Assembly: GCF_900129505.1 (NCBI RefSeq)
Contig: NZ_LT670818.1
Coordinates: forward strand, 6,977,001-7,041,000
Direction of reading: 5' to 3'
DNA from: Bradyrhizobium erythrophlei
GTDB lineage: Bacteria > Pseudomonadota > Alphaproteobacteria > Rhizobiales > Xanthobacteraceae
Length of the DNA: 64,000 nt
Shown: positions 20,258 to 32,271 of the stretch, in pieces
Layout of the letters: every line of letters starts with the position of its first letter
Position numbering within the stretch: position 1 is the first letter of the stretch
Position numbers and translations under genes: made by a program
Notes under the pieces: model-generated
Seen by the model: the letters and a program-made list of their open reading frames with translations, nothing else
Told to the model about the DNA's origin: nothing
Database searches by the model: none

Positions 20258-21132
20258 CAACGCGCTGCGTTCTTGTCGGGATGCTTCTGCAGGTTCTTGG
20301 CGATCGCGTCGAATGCCATCAGCGTCCGCAGCAGGGGTTCGAACTCGCGCAGCGGCACCATGTTGGGTCCGTCCGACGGCGCATGGTCGGGATCAGGATG
20401 GGTTTCGATGAACACGCCGGCGACGCCGACGGCGACCGCGGCGCGCGCCAGCACGGGGACGAATTCGCGTTCGCCGCCCGAGGACGTGCCCTTGCCGCCG
20501 GGCTGCTGCACCGAATGGGTGGCGTCGAAGATCACCGGCGCGCCGGTTGTGCGCGCCAGGATCGGCAGCGCGCGCATGTCCGAAACCAGGGTGTTGTAGC
20601 CGAACGAAACGCCGCGTTCGGTGACCAGCACATTGGGATTGCCGGCGCCGGTGATCTTGGCGACGACATTGGCCATGTCCCAGGGCGCCAGGAACTGGCC
20701 CTTCTTGACGTTGACGGCCTTGCCGGTCGCCGCCGCCGCCAGCAGCAGATCGGTCTGCCGGCACAGGAACGCAGGGATCTGCAGGACGTCGACGGCCTGC
20801 GCCACTTCGGCGCACTGCGCGGCCTCGTGAACGTCGGTCAGCACCGGCAGGCCGAGCGAGGACCGAATCTCGGCGAAAATCGGCAGCGCCTGTTTCAATC
20901 CGATGCCGCGCGCAGCCGCTGAACTGGTGCGGTTGGCCTTGTCGAAGGAGGTCTTGTAGACGAGCCCTAATCCGAGGCGGCTCGCGATCTCCTTCAGCGC
21001 CGAGGCCACCTCGAGCGCGTGCGCACGGCTCTCGAGCTGGCACGGACCCGCGATGATCGAAATCGGCAAGCCGTTGCCGAATTTGACCGACCCAACGGCA
21101 ACGACCGGCGCGGCAGCAATGTTGGCGTTCAA
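20257..21132 (-). CDS. kdsA: 3-deoxy-8-phosphooctulonate synthase
   Basis: KdsA condenses arabinose 5-phosphate with PEP to give KDO 8-phosphate for lipopolysaccharide. The 291-residue TIM barrel shows [17 protein letters not shown] near the N-terminus, [12 protein letters not shown], the PEP-binding region with [12 protein letters not shown], and [12 protein letters not shown]. The start is a TTG at 21132, preceded by AGGACAGG at suitable spacing. It ends overlapping the MFS gene. Order pyrG-(NIPSNAP)-kdsA-eno is as expected for the lineage. Confidence 0.95.
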   Translation of the reverse strand: MNANIAAAPVVAVGSVKFGNGLPISIIAGPCQLESRAHALEVASALKEIASRLGLGLVYKTSFDKANRTSSAAARGIGLKQALPIFAEIRSSLGLPVLTDVHEAAQCAEVAQAVDVLQIPAFLCRQTDLLLAAAATGKAVNVKKGQFLAPWDMANVVAKITGAGNPNVLVTERGVSFGYNTLVSDMRALPILARTTGAPVIFDATHSVQQPGGKGTSSGGEREFVPVLARAAVAVGVAGVFIETHPDPDHAPSDGPNMVPLREFEPLLRTLMAFDAIAKNLQKHPDKNAAR

Positions 21133-21254
21133 GGGCCCTGTCCTGTTTAAGGCGCGACCATGCCGGGCAGCGGCGGGCCGATCAACCCCGATTTGATGTC
21201 TCGAATATCAGGGTTGCGCCCCGGCCGATGCCCGGCGATGCCACGAAATGCCGG

Positions 21255-21581
21255 TTACTTCACCGTCGAGAAGGCGGTCGGTACCAGCATTTGATTGACG
21301 ATGTTGCCGACGATCTGGCCGTCTTCCTCGGTCTTGGCGCGCGCCGTGAGCCATTCCGGATCGGTCGCAAAGGCGTTCCACTTCTTCTCGCGCTCGGCGA
21401 GCGATTCCCACGCCAGAAAATAGGTCAGTTCCTGATTGGATTCGCCGACCAGCGTGGTGAAGAACCCGGCCGGCCGGATGCCGTGCTTCTCCCACAGCTT
21501 CAGCGTCGTCTGCTCGAAGCGTTTCAACAGCGCCGGCAGCCGGCCCGGCACACAGCGGTAGACGCGCATTTCGTAGATCAT
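21255..21581 (-). CDS. NIPSNAP family protein
   Basis: This 108-residue cytosolic protein with a ferredoxin-like (dimeric alpha/beta barrel) fold matches NIPSNAP: it opens IYEMRVYRCVPGRLPALLKRF and has a central LTYFLAWESLAEREKKW motif and a terminal region with NQMLVPTAFS. The start at 21581 is preceded by GGGAGC. It lies between pyrG and kdsA on the same strand. NIPSNAP proteins in bacteria have no settled function. Confidence 0.88.
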   Translation of the reverse strand: MIYEMRVYRCVPGRLPALLKRFEQTTLKLWEKHGIRPAGFFTTLVGESNQELTYFLAWESLAEREKKWNAFATDPEWLTARAKTEEDGQIVGNIVNQMLVPTAFSTVK

Positions 21582-21674
21582 CGGCTTTGCTCCCTGTTCT
21601 ATTTTTCTTGCGGTATCGGGAGCGATTTGTCGCAATAATCCGCGCGCTCGTCAAAGGCCGACGATGCAGGGCGT

Positions 21675-23318
<1,644 letters not shown>

Positions 23319-23473
23319 TTAAGGCTACCGGCTCGATTCGCCAAAGCGAATCGCCAGACGGCAGCGAACATTTTGTTGAGCTGTGGGTGACTGAGAATTT
23401 AAAGCGTTATCAGCAACTTGATGGGGATTTCTGATGCAGGACGCCAGATGCCGTCCTGCATGGCCCCCCTGCT

Positions 23474-23869
23474 TTATTGCGAACGCGGCGCCTGCGGCCC
23501 CGCCGGAGGCGGCTGATTCTGCTGCTGCTCGTCGGCTTTCTTCAGCGAATCCAGGATGCCACCCGAGGTCGGCGGGGCGACCGGGGCTGCTCCGCCCGCC
23601 GGCTGCGACTGCGAGGCCGGCGTCGCGCCAATAATCGAACTCGGCTTGCGGTCGTAGCTCGCATACCACGATAGGAAAAGGCTGGTGAGGAAGAAGCCGA
23701 ACGCCAACACCGCCGTGGTGCGGGTCAGCAAATTCGCTGTCCCCCGGCTCGACATGAAGCCGGCGCCGCCGCCGACGCCTAGGCCGCCGCCCTCGGATTT
23801 CTGCAACAGCACCGTCGCGATCAGGGTCGCAACGATCATCAGGTGAATTACGATAGCAACAGTCTGCAT
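23474..23869 (-). CDS. secG: Preprotein translocase subunit SecG
   Basis: SecG is the small auxiliary membrane subunit of SecYEG. The 131-residue protein has two membrane helices (about 3-20 and 50-70) separated by the conserved cytosolic loop LLQKSEGGGLGVGGGAGFMSSRGTANLLTRTT (family core, split here by its glycine run), then a Pro/Gln/Ala-rich C-terminal tail that is long for the family but usual in Rhizobiales. It sits between tpiA and pyrG on the same strand. Confidence 0.94.
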   Translation of the reverse strand: MQTVAIVIHLMIVATLIATVLLQKSEGGGLGVGGGAGFMSSRGTANLLTRTTAVLAFGFFLTSLFLSWYASYDRKPSSIIGATPASQSQPAGGAAPVAPPTSGGILDSLKKADEQQQNQPPPAGPQAPRSQ

Positions 23870-24040
23870 CTCGACCTTCCGTCACAAACCGAGAGCGCCG
23901 GGGTCCGGCAATTCAGGCGGTTTGCGGGGTTTGAAGTGGCGCGGTGTTACACGATCGGGAGGGGCATTGTCACCCCCAAGGGACTACAAGGGGACGATCA
24001 TCCCGGGAGTATCATCCCCCCCGCACCGCCTGGCCGTTAG

Positions 24041-24799
24041 TTAAGGGCAACCGCGCGCAATCGCAAGGAAATCGGCCGCTTTCAGGCTGGCGCCGCCCAC
24101 CAGCGCGCCATTGACGTTGGCCACTGCCATCAACTCCGCGGCGTTGGAGGGTTTTACCGAGCCGCCATAAAGGATCCGGATCCTGGCCCCCTCCCCCTTA
24201 AATCGAGCAATCAGGAGTTCCCGGATAAATCCATGAATTTGCTCGACATCCCACGCGGTGGGGGTCAGCCCGGTACCGATCGCCCAGACCGGCTCATAGG
24301 CCACCACCAGATTGTCCGATCGCGCCCCATCCGGCAGCGAGATGTTGAGCTGGCCGCGGCAGATATCGAGCGTTTGGCCCTGATCTCGCTGATGCTGGGT
24401 TTCTCCGATGCAGACGATCGCCGTGAGGCCGGCGCGCCAGACCGCTTCCGCCTTTTGCCGGACCTCAACGTCGGTCTCGCCGTGATTGGCGCGCCGCTCG
24501 GAGTGGCCGACGATGATGGCGCTGGCGCCGGCGTCCGCCAGCATCTCGGCCGAAAGATCGCCGGTATGGGCGCCCGACGGCTTGGCGTGGCAATCCTGCG
24601 CACCGACCCTCAGCGACTTGGAACCACGGGCCCTTTCCGCGAAACTCGCAATCAGGGTTGCCGGCGGGCAGACCAGCAGGTCGGCTTTATCAGCGACATC
24701 TGAGGCCCCCGCCAGCATGGCCTCGAATTCGGCCAGGGAGGATTTGAGGCCGTTCATTTTCCAGTTGCCGGCGATCAGCGGCCGGATGGCATCGGTCAT
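24041..24799 (-). CDS. tpiA: Triosephosphate isomerase
   Basis: TpiA interconverts dihydroxyacetone phosphate and glyceraldehyde 3-phosphate. The 252-residue barrel has GNWKMN (catalytic Lys, about residues 11-16), IIVGHSERR (catalytic His, about 96-104), [12 protein letters not shown] (catalytic Glu, about 168-179) and the phosphate-binding [11 protein letters not shown]. All catalytic residues are present. It is divergent from ppiD across 24800-25043, which should contain both promoters. Confidence 0.97.
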   Translation of the reverse strand: MTDAIRPLIAGNWKMNGLKSSLAEFEAMLAGASDVADKADLLVCPPATLIASFAERARGSKSLRVGAQDCHAKPSGAHTGDLSAEMLADAGASAIIVGHSERRANHGETDVEVRQKAEAVWRAGLTAIVCIGETQHQRDQGQTLDICRGQLNISLPDGARSDNLVVAYEPVWAIGTGLTPTAWDVEQIHGFIRELLIARFKGEGARIRILYGGSVKPSNAAELMAVANVNGALVGGASLKAADFLAIARGCP

Positions 24800-25043
24800 G
24801 TCGGAATTCCCTAAGGGAGTATGTGGGTCACGATTGCGCTAGCAGAGCCCGGCGGCAAGTTCCAGATACGCACCTGCGGGGCCTTGAGCCGTTAACCGCT
24901 TCAATTGGCCTCCCCACGATGGTTGCGACGCCGCCGTTGCCACTTTATGATGCTTTCTCAACCCGGTGATGCCCTTTTGCGGAATTCGATCCCGAATTTC
25001 CCTTCGGCGCGACCCGGTTCCCTCCTGCAAACAAGTTGGACCC

Positions 25044-26945
25044 ATGCTTCGAGGAATGCGGAAAGCCTCATCAAACTGGCTCGGCAAGACGATTATGGCC
25101 GTGGTGATGGGCGTATTGATTGTCAGCTTCGGCATCTGGGGCATCGCCGACATATTCAGGGGCTTCGGTCAATCGACGCTGGCCACGATCGGCCACACCG
25201 AGATCTCGATCAACGAGTTCCGCCAGCTCTACACCGAAAAGCTGCAGCAGATCGGCCGCCAGTTCGGACGGCCGCTGACGACGGACCAGGCCCGGGCCTT
25301 CGGCATCGACCGCCAGGTTTTGCAGCAAACCATCGCGGAAGCCGCCCTTGACGAGGAGGCGCGCCGGCTCGGGCTCGGACAATCCGACGCCGAGACCATG
25401 CGCGTGATTTTGAACGATCCCAATTTCAAAGGCGTCAACGGCAATTTCGATCCGCAGCGCTTCCAGGCCGTGATCCGGCAGTTCGGCTTCACCGAGCAGC
25501 GCTATCTCGCCGACCAGCGCAAGGTATCGCTGCGGCGTCAGATCGCCGGCACGATTTCCGCCGGACTCGAACCGTCGAAAGCGATGATCGAGGCGCTCAG
25601 CCGCTTCCAGAACGAGCAACGCGGAATCGAATACGTCAAACTCGACGCCGCGCAGGCCGGAACCATCGATCCGCCGTCGCCGGAGGCGCTGGCCGCCTAT
25701 TTCGACGACCACAAGGCCCAATTCCGCGCGCCTGAATATCGCAAGATCGTTTTTGTCGCGATCACGCCGGAGGAAATCGGCAAATGGAGCGAGGTCTCGG
25801 ACGACGACGCCAAAAAGCTGTTTGAGCAACGCCGCGATCGCCTGGGAACGCCGGACAAGCGCGAAGTCTCGCAAATGGTTTTTCCGAACGTGGAGGAAGC
25901 CGCCACGGCGCGCAGTCGTATCGCGTCGGGCTTGTCGTTCGACGATCTCGCCAAGGAGCGCGGGCTTGCCGCTGCCGACGTCGATCTCGGCATGGTCGCG
26001 AAGTCCGAAATTATCGATCCGGCGGTGGCGGTCGCGGCCTTCTCGCTCAATTCCGGCGACGTGAGCCAGCCGGTGCAAGGCAGGTTCGGCGTCGCTTTGG
26101 TCAAGATCGGCAAGATCGAACCCGGCGCGCAACCGACCTATGAAAGCGTGGCCGCCGGCCTGAAGAAGGAGATCGCCACCGAGCGCGCGCGCACCAAGGT
26201 GGCCGAACTGCGCGACAAGATGGAGGACGAACGCGGCGGCGGCGCCAGTGTCACCGAAGCCGCGCAGAAACTGGGCCTTGCCGCCGTCACCATCGACGCC
26301 GTCGATCGCTCCGGCCGCCTTCCCGACGGCCAGCCGGCTGCCAACATTCCCGTTGGTCTCGATGTCGTCTCCCAGGCGTTCAACAGCGACGTGGGCGTCG
26401 ACAACGATCCGATTCCGTTCAAGGGCGGCAACGTCTGGTACGACGTTCTCGGCATCACGCCTTCGCGCGAGCGCAACCTCGACGAGGTCAAGGACCAGGT
26501 CGAAGCGCGCTGGCATGACGACCAGATCATGAGCAAACTCAAGACCAAGGCGACCGAAATGGTCCAGAAGCTCGATCAGGGCGGCAAGCTTGCCGACGAG
26601 GCCGCAACCGCGGGGGTCAAGGTCGAAACCGCCAGCGGATTCAAGCGCGATGCCTCGCTGCCCGGCGTACCCGCCGGGGTGATCGCGGCGGCGTTTCGCA
26701 CCGCCAAGGATGGCGTCGGACAAACCGCCGGCGCCGCCAACAACGAGTGGATCGTGTTCCGCGTGACCGACGTAACCGTGCCGCCGGTCGACTTTGCCTC
26801 GGACGACATCAAGAAACTGAAGGAGAGCGTTCAGCGCAGCCTGACCGATGAACAGATCGCGCAATACGTCACCAAGCTCGAATCCGATATCGGCACGACG
26901 ATCAATCAAGCCGCCTTCGCGCAGGTCACGGGCGCAAATAACTGA
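25044..26945 (+). CDS. ppiD: PpiD/SurA-type membrane-anchored peptidylprolyl isomerase
   Basis: This 633-residue periplasmic foldase has an N-terminal membrane anchor (TIMAVVMGVLIVSFGIWGIADI, about residues 14-35), a SurA_N-like chaperone domain, and a central parvulin-like domain (about residues 265-380, with MVFPNVEEAATARSRIASG and VSQPVQGRFGVALVKI). The start is the ATG at 25044 giving MLRGMRKASSNW; the frame stays open to 24966 without a better site. The gene is immediately upstream of trpD, a position I remember from other Bradyrhizobium genomes. Confidence 0.9.
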   Translation: MLRGMRKASSNWLGKTIMAVVMGVLIVSFGIWGIADIFRGFGQSTLATIGHTEISINEFRQLYTEKLQQIGRQFGRPLTTDQARAFGIDRQVLQQTIAEAALDEEARRLGLGQSDAETMRVILNDPNFKGVNGNFDPQRFQAVIRQFGFTEQRYLADQRKVSLRRQIAGTISAGLEPSKAMIEALSRFQNEQRGIEYVKLDAAQAGTIDPPSPEALAAYFDDHKAQFRAPEYRKIVFVAITPEEIGKWSEVSDDDAKKLFEQRRDRLGTPDKREVSQMVFPNVEEAATARSRIASGLSFDDLAKERGLAAADVDLGMVAKSEIIDPAVAVAAFSLNSGDVSQPVQGRFGVALVKIGKIEPGAQPTYESVAAGLKKEIATERARTKVAELRDKMEDERGGGASVTEAAQKLGLAAVTIDAVDRSGRLPDGQPAANIPVGLDVVSQAFNSDVGVDNDPIPFKGGNVWYDVLGITPSRERNLDEVKDQVEARWHDDQIMSKLKTKATEMVQKLDQGGKLADEAATAGVKVETASGFKRDASLPGVPAGVIAAAFRTAKDGVGQTAGAANNEWIVFRVTDVTVPPVDFASDDIKKLKESVQRSLTDEQIAQYVTKLESDIGTTINQAAFAQVTGANN

Positions 26946-26992
26946 GCATGATCCGGAAAAATGGGCACCGGGTTTCCGAAAAGAGCATGCTC
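26944..26992. repeat. Palindromic repeat between ppiD and trpD
   Basis: GAGCATG (26944-26950) and CATGCTC (26986-26992) bound an imperfect hairpin with the internal pair ATCCGGAAAA / GTTTCCGA. I remember this short element as a frequent intergenic repeat in Bradyrhizobium. It begins on the ppiD stop codon and may act as an mRNA hairpin between the two genes. Confidence 0.75.
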
Positions 26993-27020
26993 AAATAAAT
27001 AAGCATTTCGAAAGTTCGCG

Positions 27021-28034
27021 ATGGACGACCTCAAATCTATCATCGGAAAAGTCGCCACCGGCGCGACCTTGTCGCGCGATGAGGCGGCATCCGCTTTCGA
27101 CAGCATGATGTCGGGCGAGGCCACCCCTTCGCAGATGGGCGGGCTGTTGATGGCGCTGCGCGTCCGCGGCGAAACCGTCGACGAAATCACCGGCGCGGTG
27201 TCGGCGATGCGCTCCAAGATGCTGCGGGTCACCGCGCCCGCCGACGCCATCGACGTGGTCGGCACCGGCGGCGACGGCTCCGGCTCGGTCAATGTTTCGA
27301 CCTGCGCCTCCTTCATCGTCGCGGGCGCCGGCGTTCCCGTCGCCAAGCACGGCAATCGCGCCTTGTCGTCGCGCTCGGGCGCGGCGGATGTGCTGTCGTC
27401 GCTCGGCGTCAAGATCGACCTCAGGCCAGAGCAGGTCGGCCGCTGCGTTCAGGAGGCCGGCATCGGCTTCATGTTCGCGCCCTCGCATCATCCGGCGATG
27501 AAGAACGTCGGCCCGACCAGGGTGGAACTGGCGACGCGCACGATCTTCAACCTGCTGGGGCCGCTATCCAACCCGGCCGGCGTGACCCGGCAAATGGTCG
27601 GGGTATTTTCAAGGCAGTGGGTGCAGCCGCTGGCGCAGGTGCTGAAGAATCTTGGCGCCAAATCGGTCTGGGTGGTGCACGGCTCCGACGGCCTCGATGA
27701 AATCACCCTCACCGGCCCGACCTTCGTCGCGGCCCTCGAGAACGGCAATATCCGCACTTTCGAGGTGACGCCGGAGGAAGCCGGGCTTAGCCGCGTCGGC
27801 GGCGAGGCGCTGAAGGGCGGCGACGCCGGCGCCAATGCCGTCGCGTTGCAAAGCGTGCTCGACGGGATGCCGAGCCCTTTTCGTGATGTCGCATTGTTGA
27901 ACGCTGCGGCGGCCTTGATCGTGGCCGGGCGCGTCACAAATCTCAGGGAAGGCGTGGCGCTCGGTATCAAGTCGCTCGACTCGGGCGCAGCGCTGGAAAA
28001 GTTGAAACGTCTGATAGCGGTCTCCAACGACTGA
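27021..28034 (+). CDS. trpD: Anthranilate phosphoribosyltransferase
   Basis: TrpD attaches phosphoribose from PRPP to anthranilate, the second step of tryptophan synthesis. The 337-residue protein shows the PRPP motif [15 protein letters not shown] (about residues 79-93), [17 protein letters not shown], and [18 protein letters not shown]. It is followed by trpC after 14 bp and then moaC, a compact plus-strand group. Confidence 0.97.
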   Translation: MDDLKSIIGKVATGATLSRDEAASAFDSMMSGEATPSQMGGLLMALRVRGETVDEITGAVSAMRSKMLRVTAPADAIDVVGTGGDGSGSVNVSTCASFIVAGAGVPVAKHGNRALSSRSGAADVLSSLGVKIDLRPEQVGRCVQEAGIGFMFAPSHHPAMKNVGPTRVELATRTIFNLLGPLSNPAGVTRQMVGVFSRQWVQPLAQVLKNLGAKSVWVVHGSDGLDEITLTGPTFVAALENGNIRTFEVTPEEAGLSRVGGEALKGGDAGANAVALQSVLDGMPSPFRDVALLNAAAALIVAGRVTNLREGVALGIKSLDSGAALEKLKRLIAVSND

Positions 28035-28048
28035 CCGCAGGGATCGCG

Positions 28049-28870
28049 ATGTCCGACATCCTGACCAAGATCGAAGCTTACAAGCGCGAGGAGATCGCGG
28101 CCGCCAAGCGCACCCATCCGCTTGCGAGCGTCGAAGCGCTGGCGAAGGCCGCGCCACCGCCGCGTGGCTTTGTGAGCGCTATCCGCAAAAAGCTTGGTGA
28201 CGGCGAATACGCACTGATCGCCGAAGTGAAGAAGGCGTCGCCCTCCAAGGGAATGATCCGCGCTGATTTCGATCCGCCGGCGCTGGCGAAGGCCTATGAA
28301 GCCGGTGGCGCCGCGTGCCTCTCGGTGCTGACGGATCAGCCGTCGTTCCAGGGCCATCTCGATTTCATGGTGGCGGCGCGTGCGGCCACCAGACTGCCGG
28401 TGCTGCGCAAGGATTTCATGTTCGACACCTATCAGGTCGCCGAGGCACGCGCCCATGGCGCCGATTGCATCCTGATCATCATGGCGGCACTCGGCGACAG
28501 CGCCGCCCGCGATATCGAGGACGCGGCCTGTGCCTATGGCATGGATGTGCTGATCGAGATCCATGAACGGGCCGAACTCGATCGCGCCTTGAAGCTGCGC
28601 TCGCCGATGATCGGCATCAACAACCGCAATCTGCGCACCTTCGAGACCACGCTTGCGACCAGCGAGACACTGGCGCCGCTGATTCCGGAGAATCGCCTGA
28701 TGGTCGGCGAGAGCGGCATCTTTACGCCCAGCGATCTGGCGCGGCTTTCGCGTGTCGGCATATCGACCTTCCTAGTCGGCGAAAGCCTGATGCGGCAGGC
28801 CGATGTGACGGCGGCGACCCGTGCGCTGCTTGAGCGCGGCGCCGCGTCCGGCGCCACCGGCACGCGCTGA
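28049..28870 (+). CDS. trpC: Indole-3-glycerol phosphate synthase
   Basis: TrpC closes the indole ring from CdRP. The 273-residue barrel has the catalytic [14 protein letters not shown] (Lys, about residues 58-71), [13 protein letters not shown] (Lys and Asp/Glu region), [12 protein letters not shown], and a C-terminal phosphate loop around VGESLMRQ. Spacing to trpD (14 bp) and moaC (3 bp) indicates one operon. Confidence 0.97.
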   Translation: MSDILTKIEAYKREEIAAAKRTHPLASVEALAKAAPPPRGFVSAIRKKLGDGEYALIAEVKKASPSKGMIRADFDPPALAKAYEAGGAACLSVLTDQPSFQGHLDFMVAARAATRLPVLRKDFMFDTYQVAEARAHGADCILIIMAALGDSAARDIEDAACAYGMDVLIEIHERAELDRALKLRSPMIGINNRNLRTFETTLATSETLAPLIPENRLMVGESGIFTPSDLARLSRVGISTFLVGESLMRQADVTAATRALLERGAASGATGTR

Positions 28871-28873
28871 CCG

Positions 28874-29377
28874 ATGGCGCGAAAGGTTTCCAGGACAGGG
28901 TCCGCCCTCACCCACATCGACGCCAAGGGCGAGGCGCGGATGGTCGATGTCTCCGCCAAACCGGCGACCGAGCGCACCGCGGTCGCGGAAGGCCGCGTCG
29001 TCATGAGCAAGGCGACGCTCGAGCTGATCATTTCCGGCAATGCCAGGAAAGGCGACGTACTGGGCACCGCCCGGCTCGCCGGCATCATGGCGGCCAAGCG
29101 GACCTCGGATCTGATACCGCTGTGCCACCCGCTGGCGCTGTCGAAAGTCACCGTCGATATCACCCCCGACAGCAAGCTGCCGGGCTGCATCGTGCGCGCC
29201 ACCGTGAAGGTCACCGGCCCGACCGGGGTCGAGATGGAAGCGCTGACCGCGGTGTCGGTGGCATGTCTGACGATCTACGACATGGTCAAAGCGGTGGAGC
29301 GCGGCATCCGCATCGAAGCCATCCATCTCGTCGAGAAAAAGGGCGGCAAGTCCGGGCACTATCGCGCCGGCGATTGA
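28874..29377 (+). CDS. moaC: Cyclic pyranopterin monophosphate synthase
   Basis: MoaC completes the first stage of molybdenum cofactor synthesis, forming cPMP. The 167-residue protein has [13 protein letters not shown] (about residues 77-89) and the [20 protein letters not shown] signature (about 116-135). It overlaps nothing and starts 3 bp after trpC. In relatives I recall moeA as the next gene, but here moeA is 19 kb away. Confidence 0.97.
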   Translation: MARKVSRTGSALTHIDAKGEARMVDVSAKPATERTAVAEGRVVMSKATLELIISGNARKGDVLGTARLAGIMAAKRTSDLIPLCHPLALSKVTVDITPDSKLPGCIVRATVKVTGPTGVEMEALTAVSVACLTIYDMVKAVERGIRIEAIHLVEKKGGKSGHYRAGD

Positions 29378-29534
29378 GCCATGGCGTGCGCCTTCAGGAG
29401 CGAGCGGGCTCGCCGTTAAATTCCTGTTAACCCAACTTCCTAACCCGACTTCCATTTGCCCGTCGTAGCTATGTGCTGGGCCGGGACATTGCGAAACTGC
29501 TCCCGGCATTCGGCTCTGACAATGATCAAGACCA

Positions 29535-32267
29535 ATGACGGCAAACGGTAGCGCCACCTTCAACGTCAAAGCCTCCGTCAGCGACAATCCGATCCGCTGG
29601 CTCGTCGGCGGCGGGGTGCTCCTGATCGCGGCGATCGCCATCGGCGCCACGATCATGGTCGGAAATTTCCGCGAGCGCGCGCTGGACAACAGCAAGCGCG
29701 AGCTGGAGAACACTGTGCTGTTGCTCTCGCGCCACTTCGATCAGCAACTCGATGACTTCGGAGCCGTTCAGAACGACCTGATCGCCTATATGCGATCGAG
29801 CGGGGTCGATAGCATCGAGCGTTACAAGTACCGGATGTCCAGCCCTGAGATCCATCTGATGCTCAGAGCCAAGCTGAGTGCGTTGTCCTATGTCGGCGGC
29901 GTCAACGTTTTCGATTCCGACGGCGTGCTGATCAATTCGTCGTCGGTCTGGCCCGTTCCGGCGGTCAGCGTTGCGGACCGGCACTATTTCAAGACCTTCA
30001 AGAACGACCCGCAATCGCCTGACATGCTGCTCGAACCGGTCTACAGCCGGATCACCGGCGTCTGGACCACCGTGATTGCGCGCAAGATCACCGGACCCCG
30101 TGGCGAGTTTCTCGGTGTCATCGGAAGAGGGATTGAACCGGCCAATTTCGAGAAATTCTTCGCCAGCCTGGCGCTCGGCGATGGCGCCGCGATCGCAATG
30201 TTCCATCGCGACGGGACGCTGCTGGCCCGTTATCCCCACGTGGATTCGCTGATCGGACAGAATTTCGCCGACGGTCCGTTCTTCCAGAGTGTCTTTTCGA
30301 AATCCGATCACGGAACCGTGCGTACGGTCAGTCCTGTCGATGGAAAAGACCGGCTGGGTGCGGTTCGTGCGCTGAGCGAGTTTCCGATCATCGTGGCAGC
30401 GACGACGACCGCTTCGGCCGCGCTCGCCGACTGGCGCGCCCAGATCTGGTTTCTGATCGTAGCGGCCGGCCTCGCGATGCTGGTGATCACGGTGATGCTG
30501 TATCTCGTGGTGCGCAAGCTGTCGCATCAGCACCGCCTGTCGGAGCAGCGGCTGCGGCTGGAAAAGCAACGTCTGGATACCGCCGTCAACAACATGACGC
30601 AGGGCCTGTTGCTGTTTGCTTCATCGCAGCGGCTCATCATCTGCAATCAGCGCTATATCGACATGTACGGCCTGTCGGCGAAGGTCGTGAAGCCGGGCGC
30701 GACTTTCCGCGAGGTCATCGCGCATCGCAAGGCCACCGGGTCGTTCGTGGGCGACGTCGACCTGTATTGTTCCCGCGTGCTGCGCGACATCGGGCTCCGG
30801 CAGACGATGACCATCCAGACTCCCGACGGACGCTCGATCCAGGTCGTCAACGAACCGCTGGCCGACGGCGGATGGGTCGCGACCCACGAGGATATCACCG
30901 AACGCACCCGCGCCGAGCAGCGCATCACGCACCTGGCGCATTACGACGCGCTGACCGACCTGCCGAACCGCGCCCTATTTCATGGACGGCTGAAAGCGGA
31001 ACTGGCGAACATCGCACCCGGCGGGCAATTGGCGGTGCATTACATCGACATCGACGAATTCAAGAGCGTCAACGACTCGCTCGGCCATTTGATCGGCGAT
31101 GAGCTCCTGAAATCGGTGGCGGCGAGCCTGAACCGATGCGTCGAAGCTTCCGATTTCGTCGCCCGGCTGGGCGGCGACGAATTCGCCATCGTCCAGACCG
31201 CGGTCAGATCCACCGCCGAGGTTACCGATCTCGTTGAACGGGTCTTCGACGCGATCCGGGAGCCCTTTGAATGCCTCGGTCACCAATTGAGCACCGACGC
31301 CAGCATCGGCATCGCGCTGGCTCCCGAGCATGGCGTCGACCTCGACCAGATTCTCAAGAACGCGGATCTGGCGATGTATGCCGCCAAATCGGCCGGCCGG
31401 CGGACCTATCGTTTCTTCGAGCCCGAGATGGACGCGCAGGTCAAGGCGCGCCGCAGGCTGGAACTGGATCTGCGGCAGGCGATCGCGGACCAGGCGCTGG
31501 AGGTCTATTACCAGCCCTGCGTCAGCCTCGCCGACAACACGATCACCGGCTGCGAGGCGCTGGTACGCTGGCGACACCCCGAGCGAGGCATGATCTCGCC
31601 CGCCGAATTCATTCCGATCGCGGAAGAGACCGGCCTGATCAACCAGCTCGGCGAATGGGTGCTCGAGACCGCCTGCGCGGAGGCCACCAAATGGCCCGAC
31701 GACATCAGGCTCGCCGTCAACGTTTCGCCGGTGCAGTTTCGCAGCGGCACGCTGGCGCTGAGGATCGTCGCCGCACTGGCGCAGTCCGGCCTGCCGGCGA
31801 GCCGGCTGGAACTGGAGATCACGGAGGCCGTGCTGATCCGCGACGACGATGCGGCGCTCGCCATCCTGCATCAGCTGCGCGGCATCGGGGTCCGGATAGC
31901 GCTCGACGATTTCGGCACCGGTTACTCCTCGCTGAGCTATCTGCAGCGTTTTCCGTTCGACAAGATCAAGATCGACCGCTGCTTCGTCAACGACATCGCC
32001 GAGGCGAACGGATCGTCCTGCATCGTGCGGGCGGTGGTGAACATCGCCACCGAACGCCACATGACGACGACCGCGGAGGGCGTCGAGACACGGCAGCAGC
32101 AGGAACTGCTGCGCGCGCTCGGCTGCTCGGAAATGCAGGGCTATCTGTTCAGCCCAGCGAAACCGGCCGCCGAGATCCGCCGGATGTTTCTCCAGGCCCG
32201 CGAGCGGCCGGCGGCCATGCCGCCAAGCCCGGGGCGCAAGCGCCGGCGGCTGCCCTCCACGGCTTAA
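29535..32267 (+). CDS. Membrane-bound GGDEF/EAL c-di-GMP protein with Cache and PAS domains
   Basis: This 910-residue signalling protein has a membrane helix (about 20-42), a periplasmic Cache-like sensor (about 45-300), a second membrane helix (about 305-328), a PAS-like domain (about 345-455), GGDEF (RLGGDEFAIVQ intact, about 550-560) and EAL (CEALVRWRHP, about 675-684). EAL catalytic motifs NVSPVQF, ELEITEAVL, DDFGTGYSS, KIDRCFV, AEGVET and MQGYLFSPA are all present, so phosphodiesterase activity is likely; the GGDEF core looks intact, with no RxxD inhibitory site just upstream. It abuts the convergent ctpA by 4 bp. Confidence 0.93.
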   Translation: MTANGSATFNVKASVSDNPIRWLVGGGVLLIAAIAIGATIMVGNFRERALDNSKRELENTVLLLSRHFDQQLDDFGAVQNDLIAYMRSSGVDSIERYKYRMSSPEIHLMLRAKLSALSYVGGVNVFDSDGVLINSSSVWPVPAVSVADRHYFKTFKNDPQSPDMLLEPVYSRITGVWTTVIARKITGPRGEFLGVIGRGIEPANFEKFFASLALGDGAAIAMFHRDGTLLARYPHVDSLIGQNFADGPFFQSVFSKSDHGTVRTVSPVDGKDRLGAVRALSEFPIIVAATTTASAALADWRAQIWFLIVAAGLAMLVITVMLYLVVRKLSHQHRLSEQRLRLEKQRLDTAVNNMTQGLLLFASSQRLIICNQRYIDMYGLSAKVVKPGATFREVIAHRKATGSFVGDVDLYCSRVLRDIGLRQTMTIQTPDGRSIQVVNEPLADGGWVATHEDITERTRAEQRITHLAHYDALTDLPNRALFHGRLKAELANIAPGGQLAVHYIDIDEFKSVNDSLGHLIGDELLKSVAASLNRCVEASDFVARLGGDEFAIVQTAVRSTAEVTDLVERVFDAIREPFECLGHQLSTDASIGIALAPEHGVDLDQILKNADLAMYAAKSAGRRTYRFFEPEMDAQVKARRRLELDLRQAIADQALEVYYQPCVSLADNTITGCEALVRWRHPERGMISPAEFIPIAEETGLINQLGEWVLETACAEATKWPDDIRLAVNVSPVQFRSGTLALRIVAALAQSGLPASRLELEITEAVLIRDDDAALAILHQLRGIGVRIALDDFGTGYSSLSYLQRFPFDKIKIDRCFVNDIAEANGSSCIVRAVVNIATERHMTTTAEGVETRQQQELLRALGCSEMQGYLFSPAKPAAEIRRMFLQARERPAAMPPSPGRKRRRLPSTA

Positions 32268-32271
32268 GGGC

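Noticed and set aside
25071..26909. 612-codon minus-strand open frame
   Set aside because: Antisense to ppiD, which has a membrane anchor and parvulin domain.
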